From NCBI GenBank assembly GCA_049680185.1, contig JBAUHI010000027.1, positions 108,733 to 172,732 on the forward strand: a DNA stretch of 64,000 nt, in the 5' to 3' direction. Shown in pieces: positions 23,713 to 31,563 of the stretch. Below the pieces are notes generated by a model that had not been told where the DNA came from, ran no database searches, and was given only the letters and a program-made list of their open reading frames with translations. The position numbers and the translations under genes are program-made. The stretch's first letter is position 1; every line of letters starts with the position of its first letter. This DNA comes from CAMLHU01 sp049680185 (lineage in GTDB: Bacteria > Gemmatimonadota > Gemmatimonadetes > Gemmatimonadales > GWC2-71-9).

Positions 23713-24560
23713 GCGGGACCGTCTTCTATAAGATGACCGGTTCGGGGAATGACTTCGTGGTCCTCGATGGACGCCACACCTCGCTCTCGGAATGGACCGC
23801 AGATCGCATCCAGGCCGTCTGTGACCGCCGCCACGGGGTCGGGGCCGACGGATTCGTCATCCTCACCCACGAGCCCGGGGCCGGGGCCGTCCGGATGCAC
23901 TTCTTCAATGCGGACGGATCCCGGGCCCCGATGTGCGGGAACGCCTCGCTCTGCTGCACCCGCCTGTCATCGCGTCTGGGACTCGCGCCCACAGAAATGG
24001 TCCTGGTCACCGACGCGGGCCACCTCCCGTCGCGATCGCTCGACGGGCCCGGTGAACGGGCCGAGATCCACCTTGCCGATTTCAGCGCACCTCGCCAGAT
24101 CGCCGAGGTGGCGCTCGCCCCGGGCGAAGAGTCGGTCTGGTTCGGGGAATCCGGCGGGCCTCCCCACGCCGTCGTGATCGTGGCGGACCTGGAGGCGGTG
24201 GATGTGGCCACCCGTGGCCGCGAACTCCGATATCACCCCGCATTCGCACCCGGGGGCGCCAACATCAATTTCGTGAGCGCGCCGACGCCGACGTCCGGAG
24301 GGCGCTGGCCGATGCGGACCTATGAGCGAGGTGTCGAAGGTGAGACCCTCGCCTGTGGCACTGGTGCGGTGGGATGCGCCGCCGTCCTGGCCAGCCTCGG
24401 GCGAATGGCGCCGCCGGTCGAGATCCTGAGCCGTGGGGGTTACCCGCTGTCAGTGCGTTTCGGGCGGGCCGGGACGACGATCTCGGACGTCTGGTTGGCA
24501 GGGGAGGGGCGGCTGGTCTTTCGTGGCGTTCTGGGCGAGGCCGGCAGCGCTGTGGGTTGA
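23709..24560 (+). CDS. dapF: Diaminopimelate epimerase with variant first active-site motif
   Basis: Converts LL- to meso-diaminopimelate for lysine and peptidoglycan. The 283 residues show the family start FYKMTGSGNDFVVLDG, the first catalytic cysteine C76 in PMCGNASLC and the second, C216, in TLACGTGAVGC. The usual first motif is MCGNG-x-RC; here GNA-SL replaces GNG-xR, an odd change next to the nucleophile, though both cysteines are present. The GTG start overlaps the previous stop (GTGA), so it closes the glycan operon. DAP-type peptidoglycan is implied. Confidence 0.88.
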   Translation: MSGTVFYKMTGSGNDFVVLDGRHTSLSEWTADRIQAVCDRRHGVGADGFVILTHEPGAGAVRMHFFNADGSRAPMCGNASLCCTRLSSRLGLAPTEMVLVTDAGHLPSRSLDGPGERAEIHLADFSAPRQIAEVALAPGEESVWFGESGGPPHAVVIVADLEAVDVATRGRELRYHPAFAPGGANINFVSAPTPTSGGRWPMRTYERGVEGETLACGTGAVGCAAVLASLGRMAPPVEILSRGGYPLSVRFGRAGTTISDVWLAGEGRLVFRGVLGEAGSAVG

Positions 24561-24824
24561 CCTGAGCTTGAAGGGCTCCGCATGTCGGGCCGCCCTGATC
24601 CGGGGGATGTTTGGCCGATCTAAATCGTTGCCAGCTTGCAGGTTGGGGTGGACCCGCTGTGTTGTCCACAGTAACGCAGGTCATAACTTAACATAATGTC
24701 TATTATACGACACTACAAACATCCTCCGTTCCACCGGATGACCGGGTCGGTGAGCGGGTCCGGCTTCCCCGGGTCGAGCCTGACCGAGACACGCCAGTGA
24801 CGGGACAGCCCGACGAGACGGAAA
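24561..24824. other. Convergent intergenic region with an AT-rich patch
   Basis: Gap between dapF (plus) and a TPR gene (minus), with the adjoining terminator hairpin listed separately. It contains no supportable gene. Bases about 24678-24722 are AT-rich in an otherwise GC-rich region, and TTGTCCACA at 24662-24670 matches the high-GC form of a DnaA box. Only one such box was seen, so no origin is called. Confidence 0.5.
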
Positions 24825-24860
24825 CGCCCCGTGAGGATCGGCCATCGAGCTCACGGGGCG
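24825..24860 (-). terminator. Terminator hairpin for the TPR gene
   Basis: CGCCCCGTGAG (24825-24835) and CTCACGGGGCG (24850-24860) form a perfect 11-base stem over a 14-base loop. In the minus direction it is 25 bases past the TPR stop codon and is followed by TTTCC, a short U-stretch. It could also block readthrough from dapF. Confidence 0.75.
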
Positions 24861-24885
24861 GATCCCTGCAATTGAGAGCGGTGCG

Positions 24886-25572
24886 TCAGTACGTCGTCTG
24901 CGGCAAGCGTGCCACCGCGTCAGAGCCCTTGGGCGCTGCACCTTTGGTGAACTCCGCCAGCCGGATCACGGCTTCGGTGTAGACCGGCGTGTCCTTGTAC
25001 TTGACGATGACGGTATCCAAGGCCGCGGACGCCAGATCCGCCTTGCCCGCGAGGATGTATGCCTTGCCGGCCTGCAGCAGATAGTCTGCCTTGAGGTACG
25101 GTAGGTCGGAGAGTCGGCTCGCCTCGGCGTACGCAGCACCGGCATCGGCCGCGCGTCCGGCGCTCTCCAGGGCCGCGCCCAGCAACCCATTCGCCGGCAC
25201 CGCGAACTGGGCGCTGGGGTTCGTCGCCAGGAAGCCCTGCAGGTTGACCGCCGCCAGCGCGAATTGCCCGTTGATCATCCGAACCTGATTGAGGGCTATC
25301 ACCGCCTCCCCGGCGGCGGCGGTCCCCTTGTACCGCTCGATGATCTGCTGGAACTGGCCCGCGGCCGCGGAGAGGTTGTTCGCCTCCGCCGTGCTGCGCG
25401 CCAGGTCAAGCGCGGCATTCGCAGCGGCAGTCTTCCTGGCCTGCCAACTCCACCCGAACCACACCACCGCTCCGACCGCCACGACGCCGATCCCGACTTG
25501 GGTCACTCGCTGCTGGTGGCGGCGGAACCAGTCCGCCGGATCCTCACTGAAACTCGGAAAACTCTGCGCCAT
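24886..25572 (-). CDS. Membrane-anchored TPR protein (YfgM-like)
   Basis: A 228-residue bitopic protein: cytoplasmic N-terminus (MAQSFPSFSEDPADWFRRHQ), one membrane helix at about 24-44 (VGIGVVAVGAVVWFGWSW), then a periplasmic helical repeat domain (FQQIIERYKGTAAAGEAVIAL, YAEASRLSDLPYLKADYLLQAGKAYILAGKADLASAALDTVI). The layout matches YfgM-type proteins that work with periplasmic chaperones, but identity to a named family member is not established. ATG 25572 is preferred; an in-frame upstream start at 25590 would add six residues. It lies 48 bases after tRNA-Arg on the same strand and may be co-transcribed with it. Confidence 0.75.
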   Translation of the reverse strand: MAQSFPSFSEDPADWFRRHQQRVTQVGIGVVAVGAVVWFGWSWQARKTAAANAALDLARSTAEANNLSAAAGQFQQIIERYKGTAAAGEAVIALNQVRMINGQFALAAVNLQGFLATNPSAQFAVPANGLLGAALESAGRAADAGAAYAEASRLSDLPYLKADYLLQAGKAYILAGKADLASAALDTVIVKYKDTPVYTEAVIRLAEFTKGAAPKGSDAVARLPQTTY

Positions 25573-25619
25573 GGGGTGCACTTCGGTCAAGGGTTGGCGT
25601 GCGGGGCCGGCGGTCCCGG

Positions 25620-25696
25620 TGGTGCCCCCGGCGCGATTCGAACGCGCGGCCTACAGTTTAGGAAACTGCCGCTCTATCCAACTGAGCTACGGGGGC
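25620..25696 (-). tRNA. tRNA-Arg (anticodon CCT) with encoded CCA
   Basis: Full cloverleaf on the minus strand. The acceptor stem is GCCCCCG with its complement CGGGGGC, the D-arm is GCTC/GAGC, the anticodon stem is GCAGT/ACTGT with loop TTCCTAA giving anticodon CCT (arginine AGG), and the T-arm holds GTTCGAATC. Discriminator A is followed by an encoded CCA at 25622-25620. A promoter lies just upstream. Confidence 0.96.
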
Positions 25697-25706
25697 TAAA
25701 CGATGA

Positions 25707-25736
25707 AGAGTAATGAGCTTAGGCAACTCGCGTCAA
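25707..25736 (-). promoter_or_regulatory. Promoter of tRNA-Arg
   Basis: On the minus strand TTGACG (25736-25731) and TACTCT (25712-25707) are separated by 18 bases. The expected transcription start is a few bases before the tRNA 5' end at 25696, as is usual for tRNA promoters. Confidence 0.65.
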
Positions 25737-25823
25737 CCCGCGGGCTGGGATCGTCCAGAGTTCGGATCTGGCGAATGGCCGCACCAGCATTCGACCGGAG
25801 CATCAGCATCTCTTACAGCATAA

Positions 25824-26099
25824 CTATCTGATATCAAATGACTTAATACTATCTAGCTCAAGTGATATCTCGGCCTTTTCCACAGCGTCGACCCGAGCGA
25901 ACTCCGGTCCGCGCGCAAGTTCCAGCGCCAAGCGCTCGATAGCCCCCGCGTCTCCGGACGCCACGACTTCCACGCTGCCATCTGGCAGGTTCCGGGCGTA
26001 GCCGACCAGACCGAGGGGGGTGGCGTGGCGCGCAACGAACCAGCGAAAGCCGACCCCCTGCACCGTCCCCCGGATCCGGAACTGGAACGCGGTCGTCAC
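25824..26099 (-). CDS. acyP: Acylphosphatase
   Basis: Small alpha/beta enzyme hydrolysing acyl phosphates; 91 residues, the family norm. The phosphate-binding loop GTVQGVGFRWFV carries catalytic R19, and N37 is in VGYARNLPDGSVEVVASG. GTG 26099 is the only start giving the right N-terminus; it lies one base after the dedA stop. The last dozen codons are AT-rich (AGT, ATT, TCA, TTT, AGA) unlike the rest of the gene, although the encoded C-terminus (SLELDSIKSFDIR) is plausible for the family. Confidence 0.93.
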   Translation of the reverse strand: MTTAFQFRIRGTVQGVGFRWFVARHATPLGLVGYARNLPDGSVEVVASGDAGAIERLALELARGPEFARVDAVEKAEISLELDSIKSFDIR

Positions 26100-26100
26100 C

Positions 26101-26757
26101 TCAGGGCGTCCCCTGCCCCGATGCGTTACGACGCTCTCGGCGACGCAGCCAGACGAGGTATCCGACCAGGACGAGCGCGATCCCCGGTAGGACCCTGTAC
26201 AGCAGCCAATAGTGCGCCTGATCGGTGAACGCTTGGTCCACCGCCGCGGAGAGCTCGCCCGAATGCTGGCCGACCACCCAGCCGATCCAGGTAAGGATGG
26301 CGCCCCAGGCACCTGCGCCCAGTGCCGTGAAGAGGGCAAAGCGTCCCAGGCGCATCCGGGCCACACCGGCCGGGATCGAGATCAAGTGCCGGACCACCGG
26401 CACGAACCGACCGAGGAAGGTGCCGATCTCACCATGGCGGAGGAAGAACCGTTCGCTCTGATCGAGGTGGCGCTCGGAGATCAGCAGGTACTTGCCGTAC
26501 TTGCGCAACATTGGCTCGCCGATCCACGCCGCGATCCAGTAGTTGGCCAGCGCACCGACCAGTCCTCCGAGGGTGCCCACCGCGACGACCCACACGGGGT
26601 CGAGCTGACCCTTGGCGGCGAGATATCCGGCGGGGGCCATCACCAACTCGCTGGGCACCGGCACCACCGACGACTCGAGCGCCATCAGCACAAAGATCCC
26701 CGGGTACCCGAGACGAGATAGTCCATCCAGCAATGTCTGCACCAGGTGGGCGATCAT
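26101..26757 (-). CDS. DedA/VTT-domain membrane protein
   Basis: DedA-family inner-membrane protein of 218 residues, the second one in this window. It has the N-terminal motif LESSVVPVPSELVM (about residues 28-41), the GRFVPVVRHLISIPAGVARM reentrant segment and a C-terminal hydrophobic helix followed by basic residues. Members are implicated in phospholipid or undecaprenyl-phosphate translocation, but the paralogue's substrate is not readable. It is followed at once by acyP and preceded by pcm with a seven-base gap, so it belongs to the surE-pcm operon. Confidence 0.9.
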   Translation of the reverse strand: MIAHLVQTLLDGLSRLGYPGIFVLMALESSVVPVPSELVMAPAGYLAAKGQLDPVWVVAVGTLGGLVGALANYWIAAWIGEPMLRKYGKYLLISERHLDQSERFFLRHGEIGTFLGRFVPVVRHLISIPAGVARMRLGRFALFTALGAGAWGAILTWIGWVVGQHSGELSAAVDQAFTDQAHYWLLYRVLPGIALVLVGYLVWLRRRERRNASGQGTP

Positions 26758-26764
26758 CGGCGAC

Positions 26765-27430
26765 CTACTCCTGGAAACCGTGCTGGCCGAGGAGCGGGAC
26801 GAACCGCACGTCGGTAGTGGTGGTCGTCAAGATCCCGTCGATCCCGCGTGTCAGCAGGGTCAGGATCTGAGTATCCCGGCCGCCGACGGGGATCACCAGC
26901 CGGCCGCCGGGAGCGAGTTGTTCGAGCAGGGGAGCTGGCACGACTGGGCTCGCCGCGGCGACGATGATCACGTCGAATGGCGCCAACGGGCGCCAGCCGA
27001 TGGTGCCATCCCCGACCACGACGGTCACGTTCCGGACGCCGGCTGCCGCGAGGGCACTGCGGGCCTTCGTGGCGAGTGCCGTGATGCGTTCGATGCTCAG
27101 CACCGCATCGGCCACGAATGACAGGAGCGCTGCCTGGTAGCCGCTCCCGGTCCCGACCTCGAGGACCCGCTCCCGCCCGGTGAACCGGGCCAGCTCGAGC
27201 GACCGCGCCTGCACCCACGGCTGCGAGATGGTCTGCCCGCCGCCGATGGGGAGCGCCTCGTCCTCGTATGCGCGGTGGCGCAAGCTCTCCGGCACGAACC
27301 GGTGGCGTGGCGCGTGGGCCACCGCACGCAGGACGGCCAGGTCCTCGATCCCCTTGGCCCGGAGGGTCTCGACGAGCCTGGCGCGGTAGCCGCCGAAGCT
27401 GTCGCCCTCCCCTACCCCTCGAACGACCAT
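26765..27430 (-). CDS. pcm: Protein-L-isoaspartate O-methyltransferase
   Basis: Repairs isoaspartyl residues in aged proteins with S-adenosylmethionine; cytoplasmic. The 221 residues have the typical RHRFVPESLRHRAYEDEALPIG block, GQTISQPWVQA, the SAM-binding VLEVGTGSGYQAALL and VVVGDGTIGW segments and the C-terminal PVGGRDTQILTLL. The start ATG 27430 overlaps the surE end by 19 bases; a start a few codons later cannot be excluded. The surE-pcm pair is conserved in many bacteria and links stress survival functions. Confidence 0.94.
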   Translation of the reverse strand: MVVRGVGEGDSFGGYRARLVETLRAKGIEDLAVLRAVAHAPRHRFVPESLRHRAYEDEALPIGGGQTISQPWVQARSLELARFTGRERVLEVGTGSGYQAALLSFVADAVLSIERITALATKARSALAAAGVRNVTVVVGDGTIGWRPLAPFDVIIVAAASPVVPAPLLEQLAPGGRLVIPVGGRDTQILTLLTRGIDGILTTTTTDVRFVPLLGQHGFQE

Positions 27431-28161
27431 GCGCGCACGGTATCGATGAGCTTGTAATTAGTGAGGTCCATCTGCAGCGGCGTGATGGAGATGTACCCGT
27501 CTCGGACGGCCTCGTGGTCGGACTCGACCCCGCCGGTCCAGGTGATGGTCCCGCCCCCGATCCAGAAGATCTCCCGGCCCCACGGATCCTGCATCCGGGT
27601 GAGCGATTCGGAGAAGTAGCGACTGCCAAGCTGGGTGACTCGGAACCCACGGACCTCGGTCGCTGCGATCGGTGGGAGGTTGACGTTGAGCAGGGTGCTT
27701 GCTGGATAGTCCTTGACCGCGACGATCTGCTTGACCAGCCGGGTCAGGAGCGGGCCATACGACTGCATTGCGCCGAGATCGTGTCCGGCGAACGAGATGG
27801 CCACGCCGGGGACGCCGAGGCTGACCGCCTCCATCGCCGCGGCGACGGTCCCGGAATAGAGGACGTCCTCGCCCATGTTGGGGCCGTGATTCACGCCGGA
27901 GAAGACGAACGTCGGCCGATCAGGCATGAGCGCGCCGAGGGCCAGAAGGACGCAATCCGTCGGGGTCCCATCGACCTGGAAGGCGCCGTCGGGGCGTCGA
28001 GCCGGTCGCACCGGTCGGTGGAGCGTGAGCGAATGGGAAGTGCCCGACTGTTCGCGGTCCGGCGCCACGACGGTCACCTGGGCAACGGAGCGACAGGCAT
28101 CCGCCAGCAGCCCGAGCCCGGGGGCCAGGATGCCGTCATCATTGGTCACGAGGATGTGCAT
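27412..28161 (-). CDS. surE: 5'/3'-nucleotidase SurE
   Basis: Metal-dependent nucleoside monophosphatase and exopolyphosphatase tied to stationary-phase survival. The 249-residue form from ATG 28161 gives the canonical MHILVTNDDGILAPG with the metal-binding DD pair; an upstream in-frame ATG at 28182 would add seven residues. FVFSGVNHGPNMGEDVLYSGTVAAAMEA and SRYFSESLTRMQDPWGREIFW are intact family blocks. No Shine-Dalgarno is seen at either start. A TATGTT hexamer ending six bases before ATG 28161 could be a -10 for a leaderless message, but its -35 partner is poor. Confidence 0.94.
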   Translation of the reverse strand: MHILVTNDDGILAPGLGLLADACRSVAQVTVVAPDREQSGTSHSLTLHRPVRPARRPDGAFQVDGTPTDCVLLALGALMPDRPTFVFSGVNHGPNMGEDVLYSGTVAAAMEAVSLGVPGVAISFAGHDLGAMQSYGPLLTRLVKQIVAVKDYPASTLLNVNLPPIAATEVRGFRVTQLGSRYFSESLTRMQDPWGREIFWIGGGTITWTGGVESDHEAVRDGYISITPLQMDLTNYKLIDTVRAWSFEG

Positions 28162-28212
28162 GGGAGGAACATACCCGGCCATGACCCGCGCCGGTAATCC
28201 GAAGTGGCGCGC

Positions 28213-28605
28213 TCAGCCCTCGGGCGGCGCCGGACGCGAGGCCGGCTTGCGGCCGTCGAGCACGGCGAGCAACTCTTCGAGCGTGATGCGCAGGTCGATC
28301 ACGGTCTCCGCGGCGATGGCCTTCCGTGCTGCGCCTCGGAGCTCACCGCTGCGTCGATAATGGTCGATCCGCTGGCGTGCGCCCTCGATGGTGTACTTCT
28401 CTGTGTACAGGAGGTGCTTGACCAGCATGATCAGTTCGACCTCCCGGCTCTTGTACACCCGGTTCCCCGACCGGTTCTTGGCCGGGTTGAGGAACCGGAA
28501 CTGGCTCTCCCAGTACCGCAGCACGTGGGGCTTCAGGTCGGAGAGGGCACAAACCTCGCCGATCGAGAAGAACTCCTGCACCGGCCGTGGAGCCGTCACT
28601 GCCAT
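28213..28605 (-). CDS. MerR-family transcriptional regulator
   Basis: A 130-residue DNA-binding protein. The winged helix-turn-helix is at about residues 12-80: FFSIGEVCALSDLKPHVLRYWE and NRSGNRVYKSREVELI are classic MerR motifs. The C-terminal part (about 85-130) is short and lacks the cysteines of metal-sensing members, so the effector is unknown. It overlaps gpsA by 10 bases, so it is probably expressed with the der-plsY-gpsA genes. Small MerR proteins of this kind are common in this position in several phyla, without a known target. Confidence 0.88.
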   Translation of the reverse strand: MAVTAPRPVQEFFSIGEVCALSDLKPHVLRYWESQFRFLNPAKNRSGNRVYKSREVELIMLVKHLLYTEKYTIEGARQRIDHYRRSGELRGAARKAIAAETVIDLRITLEELLAVLDGRKPASRPAPPEG

Positions 28606-29594
28606 CCCTCCGACTTGAGCGAGCGTTCCATCAGTTCCACCGCCGCCTGCTTCGCGTCCTGGCCTTCATACAAGATCCGGTGGACCTGGGAGCAGATCGG
28701 CAGGTCGACCTCGTGCCGCGCGGCAAGTGCAACCGCCACCCGCGCGGTCTCCGCACCCTCTGCCACGGTCCGGTGTCCGGCCCGCCACTCGTCGAGCGTC
28801 TTTCCCTCCGCTATCGCCATTCCCAATGCCCGATTCCGACTCAAGGCCCCGGTCGCGGTGAGCACCAGGTCACCCATCCCGGCCAAACCCGCGAACGTCA
28901 GCGGGTCGGCGCCCATCGCTTGGCCCAATCGCGCGATCTCGGCAAGGCCTCGGGTGATGAGCGCCGCGCGGGCGTTGTACCCGAGACTCAATCCTTCGAG
29001 CATCCCGGCCGCGATCGCAATGACGTTCTTGAGGGCACCGCCCAGCTGCACCCCTACGACGTCGTGGCGGACATACACCCGGAACTCACGGGTCGAGAAT
29101 GCACCCTGCACCCGCATGGCCGCCGCTGCGTCCGTACTGGCGGCCACTACGGCGGTGGGTTGGCGCCGGTAGACCTCTTCCGCGAAGCTCGGCCCCGACA
29201 GCACGACGACCGGGTTGCGCGGAAGGATCTCGGCCGCCACATCCGAAAGGAGCGCCAGGGTGCCGGGCTCCAGTCCCTTGGTCGCGATCACGATCGATGC
29301 CCCGGGCCCGACGGCCGGGGCCAACCCGGTCACCACGGTCCGGAACACGTGGCTCGGTACCGCGACCACGACGATGTCGGCGTCCCGAGCGGCGGGCGGT
29401 GCCTCACCGGTGGCGGTGATCGTTGGTGCCAGGGGAAGGCCGCTCAGGTAGAGCGGATTCTCGTGGCGCGCGTTGATGGTCGCCACCACGTCCGGTTCGA
29501 ACGCCCAGAGGCGGACCGTGTGCCCGTTACGGGCCAAGAGGTCGGCGAGCGCCGTCCCCCAATTCCCTGCCCCGATCACTGCCGCGATCGTCAT
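28596..29594 (-). CDS. gpsA: Glycerol-3-phosphate dehydrogenase [NAD(P)+]
   Basis: Reduces dihydroxyacetone phosphate to sn-glycerol 3-phosphate for phospholipid synthesis. The 332 residues have the Rossmann start AVIGAGNWGTALADLLARNGH, the VVLSGPSFAEEV segment, the catalytic lysine region GALKNVIAIAAGMLEGLSLG and RGLAEIARLGQAMG. The ATG overlaps the plsY stop by four bases. The product feeds PlsY, the next enzyme, which uses glycerol 3-phosphate as acyl acceptor; gpsA-plsY-der is a widely conserved order. Confidence 0.97.
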   Translation of the reverse strand: MTIAAVIGAGNWGTALADLLARNGHTVRLWAFEPDVVATINARHENPLYLSGLPLAPTITATGEAPPAARDADIVVVAVPSHVFRTVVTGLAPAVGPGASIVIATKGLEPGTLALLSDVAAEILPRNPVVVLSGPSFAEEVYRRQPTAVVAASTDAAAAMRVQGAFSTREFRVYVRHDVVGVQLGGALKNVIAIAAGMLEGLSLGYNARAALITRGLAEIARLGQAMGADPLTFAGLAGMGDLVLTATGALSRNRALGMAIAEGKTLDEWRAGHRTVAEGAETARVAVALAARHEVDLPICSQVHRILYEGQDAKQAAVELMERSLKSEGWQ

Positions 29595-30208
29595 GAGCTG
29601 GCGCCATCAGATGCCCCTCGCCGAAACCGATTCTCGGTCCCGTTCAAGAGGCGCTTGATGTTGGCACGATGGAACCAGACGATCGCGGTGGCCAGGCACA
29701 GGTGGACCCAGAGGTAGGGGCGCTGGTCGGGATGGAGCACATACACGGCGCCAGGGTACACCGCTGCTCCGACGATGGAGCCCACGGATACGTATCCGGT
29801 GATGTACACCAGGACCGCCCACACCCCGAATGCCACCGCGACGGCCCATGGGGCCACGGCCAGCACTACCCCTGCGCCGGTGGCCACGCCCTTGCCCCCG
29901 CGAAACCCGACGAATACCGAGAAGACATGCCCCAGTACCGCGGTCATCCCGCACATGAGTGGAAAAAGGCCGCCCGACGGGCCGAGCGGACCGAGGAGGA
30001 GCACCGGCAGTGCGCCCTTGGCCACGTCGAACAGACCCGTCGGGACAGCGTAGTGCCATCCGAGGACGCGATAGAGGTTGGTGGCGCCGAGGTTCCTGCT
30101 GCCGTGCTCGCGCAGGTCGATGCCGCGGAAGAGCCGCCCCACGAGGAAACTGGTGGGGATGGCGCCGATGAGATACGAACTTATGAGCGCGATCACCACG
30201 TGCGGCAT
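29591..30208 (-). CDS. plsY: Acyl-phosphate:glycerol-3-phosphate acyltransferase PlsY
   Basis: Membrane enzyme acylating glycerol 3-phosphate to lysophosphatidate. The 205 residues contain five hydrophobic segments and the three family motifs: SYLIGAIPTSFLVG, the GSRNLGATNLYRVLGW loop and FVGFRGGKGVATGAGVVLA. ATG 30208 shares one base with the der stop (TGATG), giving the canonical N-terminus MPHVVIALISSYLIG; the longer open frame upstream is within der and is ignored. The partner acyltransferase PlsX is not in this window. Confidence 0.96.
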   Translation of the reverse strand: MPHVVIALISSYLIGAIPTSFLVGRLFRGIDLREHGSRNLGATNLYRVLGWHYAVPTGLFDVAKGALPVLLLGPLGPSGGLFPLMCGMTAVLGHVFSVFVGFRGGKGVATGAGVVLAVAPWAVAVAFGVWAVLVYITGYVSVGSIVGAAVYPGAVYVLHPDQRPYLWVHLCLATAIVWFHRANIKRLLNGTENRFRRGASDGASS

Positions 30209-31563
30209 CAGCGTCTCCCGTCGCCCCGTGCCTTGATGTGCTGTCGAGCGCCTCGGGCGGTGTACTTGAGGCGGATCGGACACCCTGCAAAGTCCCACGC
30301 CTTCCGGAACCCACGCAGCAGGTACCGGGTGTACGACTCTGCGACGTCGTCAGGGCGATTCGACACGATCGCGAACGCTGGTGGTGCCGTCCCGATCTGT
30401 GAAGCGTAGAGCAGCTTGACCTCATCGCCCTGCTTCTGCGGGGGCGCCGCGTGCTGGATCAGCTCGGCGAGCACCTTGTTCACTTCGGCCGTCCCGATCC
30501 GGCGGGTCCGCGCCTCCGCCACCGTCAGGACCTGATCGAGCAGCGTCCGGACCCTCTGGCCGGTGAGGGATGAGACATAGACGAACGGGACATCGGCCAG
30601 GAATGGAGCCTTCTCCGCCAGTTCCAACTCCCCTCGATGGGCGGTGTTGGCGTCCTTCTCCTCGATGAGATCCCACTTGTTGACCACCACGATCAGCCCG
30701 GCGCCTCGATCCCACGCCTCAGTCGCGATCCGGAGATCCTGATTGTGCATCCCGGCCGCAGCGTCGATGACCAGGAGGCAGACCTGTGCCCGTTCAATGG
30801 CCCGTTCGGTCCGCAGGGTGGAGTAGAACTCGATATCATCTTCTACTTTAGCCCTGCGTCGTAACCCCGCAGTATCTATGAAGTTGAGCGTCTGGTCGTG
30901 GTAGCGCAAGGGGGTGTCGATGGCATCCCTGGTGGTCCCTGCGACTGCCGACACGACGAGCCGGTCGTTGCCAAGGAGGCGGTTGGCGAGGGAGGACTTT
31001 CCCACATTGGGGCGCCCGATGATCGCAACGTCGATCATGGGATCGCCCTCCGGCCCGGCCTGGGCCGGCAGCCCTTCGACCACCCGGTCGAGGAGGTCGC
31101 CGGTCTGGCTGCCGACCGCGGCGGAGACCGGGAGCGGGTCGCCCACACCGAGCTCATAGAAGCTGAGGTGGTCATTGCCGTGGCGCTGTTGATCGTCCAG
31201 CTTGTTGACCGCCAGGAGGAGTGGCCGTCCCACCGACCGGAGCCGATCGGCAATGGCGGCGTCGATGGGGTGGGGGCCGCCCTTCCCGTCGACGACCAGG
31301 ATGATGAGGTCCGCCTCGTCGATGGCGAAATCGACCTGTCGGCGGATGGCCTTGTCCATCGCGTCGTCGGAATCGGGGACCAATCCCCCGGTGTCGACCA
31401 ACCAGAACGACCGTCCGCCCCAATCGACCACGCCGAAGTGCCTGTCACGGGTGGTGCCAGGGACCTCGGAGACGATGGCTTTCCGGCCTCCCACCAGCCG
31501 ATTGAAGAGGGTGGACTTGCCGACGTTGGGGCGCCCGACGATGGCAACGGTGGGCTGGCTCAT
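30208..31563 (-). CDS. der: Ribosome-assembly GTPase Der (EngA)
   Basis: Double-GTPase needed for 50S subunit maturation. The 451 residues have G1 motifs GRPNVGKSTLF (10-20) and GRPNVGKSS (183-191), switch motifs PGTTRDRHFG and AGTTRDAID, DTGG and DTAG, NKLD and NKWD, and a C-terminal KH-like domain ending in a basic tail. The ATG overlaps the stop of the DUF512 gene upstream by four bases. The arrangement DUF512-der-plsY-gpsA is known in other phyla. Confidence 0.97.
   Translation of the reverse strand: MSQPTVAIVGRPNVGKSTLFNRLVGGRKAIVSEVPGTTRDRHFGVVDWGGRSFWLVDTGGLVPDSDDAMDKAIRRQVDFAIDEADLIILVVDGKGGPHPIDAAIADRLRSVGRPLLLAVNKLDDQQRHGNDHLSFYELGVGDPLPVSAAVGSQTGDLLDRVVEGLPAQAGPEGDPMIDVAIIGRPNVGKSSLANRLLGNDRLVVSAVAGTTRDAIDTPLRYHDQTLNFIDTAGLRRRAKVEDDIEFYSTLRTERAIERAQVCLLVIDAAAGMHNQDLRIATEAWDRGAGLIVVVNKWDLIEEKDANTAHRGELELAEKAPFLADVPFVYVSSLTGQRVRTLLDQVLTVAEARTRRIGTAEVNKVLAELIQHAAPPQKQGDEVKLLYASQIGTAPPAFAIVSNRPDDVAESYTRYLLRGFRKAWDFAGCPIRLKYTARGARQHIKARGDGRR

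Noticed and set aside
24561..24885. Replication origin suggested by an AT-rich patch and a DnaA-like 9-mer
   Set aside because: Only one box, and no dnaA, dnaN, gyrB or parAB genes nearby.
25600..25720. Integrated element at tRNA-Arg
   Set aside because: The tRNA is intact, no direct repeat of its 3' end was seen, and the flanking genes are ordinary chromosomal genes.
3714..25846. Shared 10-mer AATGACTTAA at 3714-3723 and 25837-25846
   Set aside because: Both copies lie in AT-rich patches where such matches can arise by chance; no longer repeat surrounds them.
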